Positions 6,475-11,501 of a stretch of 11,501 nucleotides of DNA are shown here, in pieces. Numbering within the stretch: position 1 is the first letter of the stretch; each line of letters opens with the position of its first letter. The position numbers and the translations under genes were made by a program. The notes under the pieces were generated by a model that saw only the letters and a list, made by a program, of their open reading frames with translations, had not been told where the DNA came from and did not search any database. Location: positions 1-11,501 of the forward strand of contig JAFDGP010000044.1 of assembly GCA_019309245.1 (NCBI GenBank), in the 5' to 3' direction. This DNA comes from Deltaproteobacteria bacterium. GTDB taxonomy: Bacteria; Desulfobacterota; Desulfobacteria; Desulfobacterales; C00003060.

Positions 6475-7878
6475 GTGAACAACACCATTACAAACCGGCC
6501 TGCAATGACGGGGGCCGCTGCTGTGTTTTTCCTAACCCTGGCGACCGCTGCAGCCCTGCTCGCTGGCGAGCTGCGAGAAACGGCTGTGGTTCGAGCGGTC
6601 AAACGGGTTAATCCCGCGGTTGTCAATATCAGCAGCGAGTACGAAATTACCGAACAGATCAATCCGTTTTTCAGTCGGGGCCTGGATCCATTTTTCGATT
6701 CTTTCTTCCGGGACTTTTTCGAGCCCCGTTACCGGCGCCGTTACCATGGTACAAGTCTGGGCTCCGGTGTCATTGTGGACGGCAAGCGGGGCTATATTCT
6801 TACCAACGAACATGTCATTGCAAAAAGTTCCAGGATTCGTGTGGTCCTGCAAAACGAGTCGGCCTTTCAAGCTGAGCTGGTTGGGGCCGCACCGGATTTT
6901 GATCTCGCAGTTCTTAAAATAGACTCTAACGACCCATTGCCCGACATTCAGATGGGCGATTCTGATGACATTATGATCGGCGAAACCGTTATCGCCATCG
7001 GCAATCCATTCGGTTTCTCGCACACGGTTACCACCGGGGTCGTCAGTGCCCTCCACCGAGCCGTACAGGCGCAAGGCCGGGTATATCGGGATTTCATTCA
7101 AACGGATGCATCCATCAATCCGGGAAACAGCGGAGGTCCGCTTCTCAATATCAACGGAGACCTTATCGGTATCAATACCGCCATTTATTCAAAGGCCCAG
7201 GGAATTGGATTCGCGATTCCCATTAACAAGGCCAAGCGCGTCATGGAGGACTTGATTAAATACGGGGAGGTCCATGCAGCCTGGATTGGTCTGGTGGTTC
7301 AGGACCTGGATCCCAGCCTCACACGATATTTCAGGGTCCCCCGGGGGCAAGGGGTCCTGGTCTCGGCGGTGATGCGGGCCAGCCCGGCACAAGAAGCGGG
7401 TCTGCAGGACGGAGATATCATTATTGCCGTGGGGAAAAACCGGATTGCCACGGCACAGGAGTACTATACGCAGATTCGGGGGGTTACCGCTGGTGATGTG
7501 GTGCTGCTGGTCACATGGGAAAACGGCAGGACACACACCTACGATGTTACGTGTAAAGATTTTCCCGAATCCCTGGCCGAGGCCTGGGCCTACACCTGTC
7601 TCGGAGTCAAAGTAGCCGACATGACGCCACGACTACGGTTGGCATATGGCATTGACGCAACCCCCGGTGTGGTCGTGACAGCGCTGCGACCAGGCTGTTA
7701 TCTGGAGCGCGTAGGGTTGCGTGCCGGGGATGTGATCAGAAAAATGAACGATGTGAACATCACCGGAGTAAAATCGTTTAAGAAAGCCGTGGTCAAGTTT
7801 CGTCTCAGGAATCCAGCGGTCCTCGTCGTACAACGAGGTCCCCGCCAGTACTATATCAGTGTCAAGCTGGGAGCATAA
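6475..7878 (+). CDS. htrA: Do/HtrA-family periplasmic serine endopeptidase (DegP/DegQ-like)
   Basis: A 467-residue envelope protease that would degrade or hold misfolded periplasmic proteins. The N-terminal hydrophobic segment, AVFFLTLATAAALLA at about 16-30, is a signal peptide, probably cleaved near ALLA-GE. The trypsin-like domain (about 45-255) keeps the triad: H113 in LTNEHVI, D143 in DFDLAVLK and S219 in GNSGGPLL. Two PDZ domains follow (about 269-356 and 371-466), each with a G-L-x-x-G-D segment, which fits Do-type rather than single-PDZ DegS. An aromatic linker before the protease domain (DPFFDSFFRDFFEP) is typical of Do proteases. The GTG start at 6475 is chosen because GAGGG lies 8 nt upstream and it gives a compact signal peptide; ATG 6505 lacks a ribosome binding site, and the frame is open back to 6373. 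The gene lies 10 nt before the MltF-like gene, as an apparent operon, and is divergent from the radical SAM gene. Confidence 0.92.
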   Translation: MNNTITNRPAMTGAAAVFFLTLATAAALLAGELRETAVVRAVKRVNPAVVNISSEYEITEQINPFFSRGLDPFFDSFFRDFFEPRYRRRYHGTSLGSGVIVDGKRGYILTNEHVIAKSSRIRVVLQNESAFQAELVGAAPDFDLAVLKIDSNDPLPDIQMGDSDDIMIGETVIAIGNPFGFSHTVTTGVVSALHRAVQAQGRVYRDFIQTDASINPGNSGGPLLNINGDLIGINTAIYSKAQGIGFAIPINKAKRVMEDLIKYGEVHAAWIGLVVQDLDPSLTRYFRVPRGQGVLVSAVMRASPAQEAGLQDGDIIIAVGKNRIATAQEYYTQIRGVTAGDVVLLVTWENGRTHTYDVTCKDFPESLAEAWAYTCLGVKVADMTPRLRLAYGIDATPGVVVTALRPGCYLERVGLRAGDVIRKMNDVNITGVKSFKKAVVKFRLRNPAVLVVQRGPRQYYISVKLGA

Positions 7879-7888
7879 AAAGCACGCC

Positions 7889-9328
7889 ATGAGCCCAACA
7901 CCGATCTCGGATCACGATTGCCTCCCCTGGCAGCGTGCCGTATTGTGCATAGTGGCCGTGATATGGCTGGCCGGCCTTGGCGCCTGCGGGCAAAATAAGG
8001 CGTTGGAACATATCAAAAAATCCGGCGTCATTACGGTCATCACCAGCAACAATGCGCATTGCTATTATACCTATCGCGACGAAGAAATGGGCTTTGAGTA
8101 CGATCTGGCCAAGGCCTTCGCAGATTATCTCGGAGTCCGGCTGCGCATCAAGGTTGCTGATGCCTGGGACGAAATGCTGCAACTCCTTCAACACAACGCG
8201 GGCCAAGTCGTGGCGGCGAGCATCACCATTATCCCCTCAAGGCAGCGCGTTGCGGATTTTTCACTGGGATATCTACCGGTCCAGCAAATGGTTATCACTC
8301 ACAAAAAAAACAAGGACATCAAAACGGTCGAGGACCTGGCCGGACAGACCATCCATGTTCGTGCCGCCACATCGTATTTGGAAACCCTGGAACGGCTCAA
8401 TCAGGCAGGACTCAACATCACCATCGTCTCACACCCGAACGCTTTGACAGAGGATCTCATCGATGCTGTCGCCCACAGGGAGATTCCCATTACAATCGCC
8501 GATTCCAATGTGGCCCTATTGAACCGGCGGTATTATCCGGATATCCGAATCGCTTTTCCCGTCGAAAAAAAGCAGAGCTTAGGCTGGGCCGTAAAAAAAG
8601 GCGAAACAGACCTGTTGCAAAAAATCAATGAGTTCTTCCGGAAAGCCAAAGAGGACGGCACGCTTCAGGACATTTATAACCGCTATTATGCCTACCTGGA
8701 ACGCTTTGATCATCTTGAACTTAAAAAGTTTCTGCAACGCATCAAGACCCGCCTTCCCCGTTACGAAAAGACCATCAAAAAGGCGGCGGCCACGTATGGA
8801 TTTGATTGGCGCCTCATCGCTGCCCTGATTTACCAAGAATCCCAATTTAGGCCATGGGCAAAAAGCTTTTCGGGGGTGCGAGGCCTCATGCAGCTCACCC
8901 TGGCCACCGCAAAAGATATGGGCATCACAAACCGTCTGGACCCTCACCAGAGCATCATGGGCGGCACAAAGTACTTAAAAAAGCTCCACGAAGTCTACGA
9001 CGGGGCCCCGGAGCCCGATCGAACGCTGATCGCCGTAGCGGCGTACAATGTAGGAAAAGGCCATGTCAGCGACGCCAGAAAGCTGGCTGTCAGCATGAAC
9101 CTGGATCCCAACCGGTGGTCTTCCCTGGAAAAAACCCTGCCGCTGTTGCGACAGCGCAAATACTACAAAAAAACAAAATTCGGTTACTGCCGTGGCGCCG
9201 AACCCGTATTTCAAGTCAGACGGGTGCTTACCTATTATGACATCCTAAAAAGACAAGCGATCGAATACACGGGTAACAAGGGAGAATCCGTCAAGAATGT
9301 TCCACGTGGAACAATGACTGAGTCCTGA
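7889..9328 (+). CDS. mltF: MltF-like membrane-bound lytic murein transglycosylase (SBP_bac_3 + SLT)
   Basis: A 479-residue lipoprotein. A hydrophobic segment (about 17-31) ends in the lipobox LGAC with the lipidated C33, so the protein should be membrane-anchored. Residues about 42-270 form a solute-binding-protein family 3 domain (GFEYDLAKAFADYLGV, ITIIPSRQRVADFS), the regulatory module of MltF. Residues about 290-460 are the SLT lytic transglycosylase domain: catalytic glutamate E317 in YQESQF, GLMQLT (332-337) and AYNVGKGHV (385-393). The enzyme cleaves peptidoglycan between MurNAc and GlcNAc to give 1,6-anhydro ends. Length is slightly under E. coli MltF. The ATG at 7889 starts 10 nt after the protease stop, with only a distant GGGAG as ribosome binding site, suggesting translational coupling; a GTG at 7859 would overlap the protease gene. 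The C-terminal tail (about 462-479) lies beyond the SLT domain, and its codons contain the parS-like palindrome at 9298-9313. Confidence 0.9.
   Translation: MSPTPISDHDCLPWQRAVLCIVAVIWLAGLGACGQNKALEHIKKSGVITVITSNNAHCYYTYRDEEMGFEYDLAKAFADYLGVRLRIKVADAWDEMLQLLQHNAGQVVAASITIIPSRQRVADFSLGYLPVQQMVITHKKNKDIKTVEDLAGQTIHVRAATSYLETLERLNQAGLNITIVSHPNALTEDLIDAVAHREIPITIADSNVALLNRRYYPDIRIAFPVEKKQSLGWAVKKGETDLLQKINEFFRKAKEDGTLQDIYNRYYAYLERFDHLELKKFLQRIKTRLPRYEKTIKKAAATYGFDWRLIAALIYQESQFRPWAKSFSGVRGLMQLTLATAKDMGITNRLDPHQSIMGGTKYLKKLHEVYDGAPEPDRTLIAVAAYNVGKGHVSDARKLAVSMNLDPNRWSSLEKTLPLLRQRKYYKKTKFGYCRGAEPVFQVRRVLTYYDILKRQAIEYTGNKGESVKNVPRGTMTES
9298..9313. other. parS: parS-like ParB-binding site (centromere)
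   Basis: The sequence TGTTCCACGTGGAACA is a perfect 16-bp palindrome. It matches the widely conserved chromosomal parS consensus (TGTTNCACGTGNAACA), including the invariant CACGTG core. parS is bound by ParB, which spreads from it and works with ParA and SMC to segregate the replicated origin region. Here it is embedded in the last codons of the MltF-like gene, encoding part of the tail VPRGTMTES, 31 bp from the end of the convergent Smr-RsmG gene. In many bacteria rsmG is adjacent to parAB near oriC, so the context supports a true site. parA and parB are not in this window. A chance perfect 16-bp match is very unlikely. Confidence 0.88.
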
Positions 9329-9343
9329 CTCGACACCGGTCGC

Positions 9344-10312
9344 CTACGCCCCTTTCTGTGTCACCGCCACAAGGGTCCTTGCGATTCCGGACACGGGCAA
9401 CCGATACGCCCGGGTTTCAACCAAAAGCCCCGCGCGCGCCCAGGGCTCTCTGACCGATGCGATCTCATCGTTCACCCCCGGCCCTTTCATGGCCAAAACA
9501 ACCGTGCCGGCCTCCAACCATCGCGAACTTAGCCGCACCACACTTTCAAGGCTTCCAACGGCCCTGGAAACCACTGTGTCAAAGTACCCGATCTCCAGCT
9601 GGCCCCCGTCTGCAAAGTCTTCGGCCCTTCCCTGATATGCTTCGATACCCTTGATTCCCAGCAAGCCAATAATATACTTTAAAAAGCTGACCTTCTTTCT
9701 TTTAGCGTCCAACAAGGTCACCCGAAGGTCCGGACGGATCACTTTAAGTGGAACGCCGGGAAAGCCTCCGCCGGAGCCCAGATCCAGCACCCGAGCCCCT
9801 TGTCCCATGCAGGCTGCAGCCGGAATTGAGTCTAGAAATAACTTTTCGGCCATCTCCGTGGGCTCTGACAACCCGGTCAGATTCGTCATCCGGCGCCATC
9901 GCCTGAGCGCGGCCGCATGAAGGGTCATCTGCCCGATCTGCGTGCTGTCCAGAAAAACCCCCATCTCGCGGGCCCCTTTATCCAGACTGGCCGCAAATTC
10001 TCTTTCAAAAGGGTCCGCCCTTTTGATCTCAACCAGGCTCGCCCCCCATCCTCCGGCACTACCCGGGGCCTGTGCAATCCTGGTCACCACAGGATGCCGC
10101 CGCAACAAGGCCCGCACCCGCTCCCGCAGGATGCCCTTTCCTTTACCGTGAACAATACGAACGTTGTACAGGCCGGCCTGGTGGCAGGAGTAAATGTATT
10201 CCTCAATTAAGCTTTGAACGTCTTTGGGCGAGAAGGCATGAAGGTCCAATACATCCTGCACTGGCCATGCCGGTCGGCCGTTGGTGCCATTGCCAAGGCG
10301 ATCGTCTTTCAT
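9344..10312 (-). CDS. rsmG: Smr-domain / RsmG (GidB) fusion: 16S rRNA (guanine-527-N7)-methyltransferase with N-terminal Smr domain
   Basis: A single 322-residue frame joins two complete domains. Residues about 18-98 are an Smr domain: LDLHA (22-26, usually LDLHG), IVHGKGKGILR (53-63) and the closing segment APGSAGGWGASLVEI (82-96). Residues about 103-322 are RsmG, the S-adenosylmethionine-dependent methyltransferase that makes m7G527 in 16S rRNA: NLT (144-146), LFLDSI (158-163, where relatives often have a histidine before xLDS), the SAM-binding loop LDLGSGGGFPGVPLK (176-190), SRAVGSLE and LAMKGP. RsmG alone is about 210 residues, so the extra N-terminus is the Smr unit. The ATG at 10312 has a weak ribosome binding site; the frame is open to a GTG at 10393, but that stretch is not domain-like. 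An internal ATG at 9964 has AAAGGGG 8 nt upstream and could make RsmG nearly alone. It is convergent with the MltF-like gene (15 bp apart) and downstream of the HDOD gene. Confidence 0.88.
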   Translation of the reverse strand: MKDDRLGNGTNGRPAWPVQDVLDLHAFSPKDVQSLIEEYIYSCHQAGLYNVRIVHGKGKGILRERVRALLRRHPVVTRIAQAPGSAGGWGASLVEIKRADPFEREFAASLDKGAREMGVFLDSTQIGQMTLHAAALRRWRRMTNLTGLSEPTEMAEKLFLDSIPAAACMGQGARVLDLGSGGGFPGVPLKVIRPDLRVTLLDAKRKKVSFLKYIIGLLGIKGIEAYQGRAEDFADGGQLEIGYFDTVVSRAVGSLESVVRLSSRWLEAGTVVLAMKGPGVNDEIASVREPWARAGLLVETRAYRLPVSGIARTLVAVTQKGA

Positions 10313-10357
10313 GACCCATAAAAAACACCATTTCAGACAAAAGGCAACAACAGCTCC

Positions 10358-10413
10358 AATTTGGGAACCATCCCGAAATTTTTCAGCCCTCACAAGGTGG
10401 ATGGCGGCTGAAA
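10358..10413. repeat. Two back-to-back inverted repeats before the Smr-RsmG gene
   Basis: The first repeat pairs AATTTGGGA (10358-10366) with TCCCGAAATT (10371-10380), with a one-base bulge and a 4-nt loop. The second pairs TTTCAGCC (10381-10388) with GGCTGAAA (10406-10413) exactly, with a 17-nt loop. They touch without a gap. They lie in the 174-bp space between the HDOD stop and the Smr-RsmG start. Neither is followed by a T-run on either strand, so intrinsic termination is doubtful. A structured leader, an RNA processing site or a regulator-binding site are alternatives. Confidence 0.5.
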
Positions 10414-10486
10414 CTTACGCAAACCACGCTCCAAATGATACAGCGTTTTCAATTCTCACCGGCAGAGCGGGGAGTGGTACATGGAT

Positions 10487-11353
10487 TCAAATCATTTCTC
10501 CGGCGCCGGTTCCGCACATTTTGTCCACAATCCCTTCAACACAACCGCTCACCTGTTCCATCATCGGTTCGATTTCGTCCACACCGATCCCCATCTTCTC
10601 AAACGCGCTGAGACCGTTCTCAAGCGTAATTTCATCAGTATCCATCCCGATCCAGATTGCCATCTGGTCTGCTCCATGAACAATGTACGCCAGGGCAACG
10701 CTTCCAAAATGACCCGGATTATGGTGATATCGAATCGGTTTGGAAATCGATTTCGGAAAATGCCACTTTTCGCATACCTTGGCTGCAATTTCGGCATGAT
10801 CGAAACCAAGAATCTCTTTTTCGGCTTCAATGAAAGAGGTCTGGCCATCTTTTAGAAACGTAGCGAACGCTTCTTTGCGTTCCGCCACGTAAGGATCCAA
10901 AATCAACTTTCCCGCATCATGAATCAGCCCCGCTGAAAATGCCTCCTCAGCCGAGGCAGGCTCCCAGCGTTGTGCAATAATACGCGATGCCACCGCAACA
11001 CACAAAGAATGCCGCCACAGCGCGTCGGCTTCCAAGCCATATCCCGCAAGCGAACACCCCAATACCTCATGGCTGCAGGCAACCGTCACCAACTCTCCAA
11101 GCACCCTCATGCCCAGTACGACCGCAGCTTCGTGCACAGACGCGACCTTTTCAAATCGCCGATAGTATGCGGAATTGGCCAGTCGCAGCACCTTGACCGC
11201 CAGCGCCGGATCGCTTTCGATCAACTCACCCAAAGCCTTCAGGCTCCCATCGGGACTGCCAAGAATCCTCTGGGCCTTGTGTAAGATCCTGGGCATCGGT
11301 GGCAGGTCGCTGACTGATTTTAGAATGCGTTCCTTGAGGCTCTTACCAAGCAT
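10487..11353 (-). CDS. HDOD-domain signalling protein
   Basis: A 288-residue cytoplasmic protein. The HDOD domain spans about 8-210: DLPPMPRI (16-23), SDPALAVKVLRLANSAYY (47-64), LWRHSL (112-117), AGLIHDAGKLIL (141-152) and WHFPKSISKPIRYHH (197-211). HDOD proteins are relatives of HD-type phosphohydrolases, generally thought to act as regulators in signalling rather than as enzymes; many delta-proteobacteria carry several. The H145-D146 pair is kept here, but I cannot say whether it is catalytic. No output domain is attached. The ATG at 11353 (MLGKSLKERI) is chosen over an in-frame ATG at 11377 because the longer version has no ribosome binding site and its extra codons include a copy of the TGGACGGTT motif found in the adjacent repeat array. 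The real start remains uncertain. The Smr-RsmG gene follows 174 bp downstream on the same strand. Confidence 0.88.
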   Translation of the reverse strand: MLGKSLKERILKSVSDLPPMPRILHKAQRILGSPDGSLKALGELIESDPALAVKVLRLANSAYYRRFEKVASVHEAAVVLGMRVLGELVTVACSHEVLGCSLAGYGLEADALWRHSLCVAVASRIIAQRWEPASAEEAFSAGLIHDAGKLILDPYVAERKEAFATFLKDGQTSFIEAEKEILGFDHAEIAAKVCEKWHFPKSISKPIRYHHNPGHFGSVALAYIVHGADQMAIWIGMDTDEITLENGLSAFEKMGIGVDEIEPMMEQVSGCVEGIVDKMCGTGAGEMI

Positions 11354-11382
11354 AACCGTCCAAGCCCTTTGATTCATCGACC

Positions 11383-11501
11383 CGTGCTGCCTATTCCACT
11401 CAATTCGTCCACCTATTCCGACGTAAACCGTCCACTTGTTCCGGCTGATTCCGTCCAGCCGTTCCGAGGTAAACCGTCCAGTTAGTCGGAGCGCAGCGAC
11501 G
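11383..11501. repeat. 23-bp tandem repeat array, possible mobile-element end
   Basis: The hexamer CGTCCA occurs at 11406, 11429, 11452 and 11475, exactly 23 bp apart. A degenerate copy (CGTGCT) is in phase at 11383, and an out-of-phase AACCGTCCA lies at 11354-11362. Within units, CGTCCA is usually followed after 4 bases by TTCCG or a near match, and the ends alternate between (G/A)GTAAAC and a TGATTC-like form. The array runs off the window after GGAGCGCAGCGACG. Multiple short spaced repeats are typical of transposase-binding ends of IS21-like or Tn7-like elements. No transposase is visible here, so the assignment is tentative. Confidence 0.6.

Noticed and set aside
6532..7101. 189-codon minus-strand open frame inside the protease gene
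   Set aside because: It lies wholly within a well-supported gene on the other strand and has no recognisable domain.
9320..9343. Shared terminator between the convergent MltF-like and Smr-RsmG genes
   Set aside because: GAGTC-CT-GACTC has a loop too short to be stable and no T-run follows on either strand.

Overview
The window looks like a chromosomal segment of a Desulfobacterota (delta-proteobacterial, Desulfobacterales-like) bacterium. This is inferred from gene content: a radical SAM protein fused to its DUF2344 partner domain, NtrC- and NarL-type regulators beside a chemotaxis gene, a Do-type protease next to an MltF-type lytic transglycosylase, an HDOD protein, and many GGAGG-type ribosome binding sites. 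No database search was possible, so the taxonomy is an inference.

Layout. Positions 1-3365 hold a regulatory block, all on the minus strand: the first 30 codons of a CheW-like gene (1-90), an NtrC-family sigma-54 activator (487-1929) and a NarL/FixJ-type response regulator (2712-3365). Long non-coding gaps separate them. The gap before cheW carries a good sigma-54 -24/-12 promoter match and a 17-bp palindrome. The gap before the NtrC-type gene carries two nested perfect inverted repeats. Positions 3758-6265 (minus) hold a radical SAM/DUF2344 fusion, divergent from a plus-strand pair, a Do-like periplasmic serine protease (6475-7878) and an MltF-like lipoprotein transglycosylase (7889-9328). 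The pair forms an apparent envelope-maintenance operon. Convergent to it on the minus strand is a single ORF joining a complete Smr domain to a complete RsmG (GidB) 16S rRNA methyltransferase (9344-10312). It is preceded by an HDOD-domain gene (10487-11353). The right edge is an array of 23-bp tandem repeats that may be the end of a mobile element.

Most notable points. (1) A perfect 16-bp palindrome identical to the canonical chromosomal ParB-binding site parS lies in the last codons of the MltF-like gene. With rsmG next door, which in many bacteria sits beside parAB near oriC, it suggests an origin-proximal locus. (2) The Smr-RsmG fusion joins a domain family that includes mRNA endonucleases of stalled-ribosome rescue to a 16S rRNA-modifying enzyme. 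(3) A sigma-54 promoter plus palindrome lies between an NtrC-type activator and cheW, suggesting local control of chemotaxis-type signalling. (4) A 23-bp repeat array runs up to, and possibly into, the start of the HDOD gene.

I saw no rRNA, tRNA, CRISPR array or complete transposase gene.
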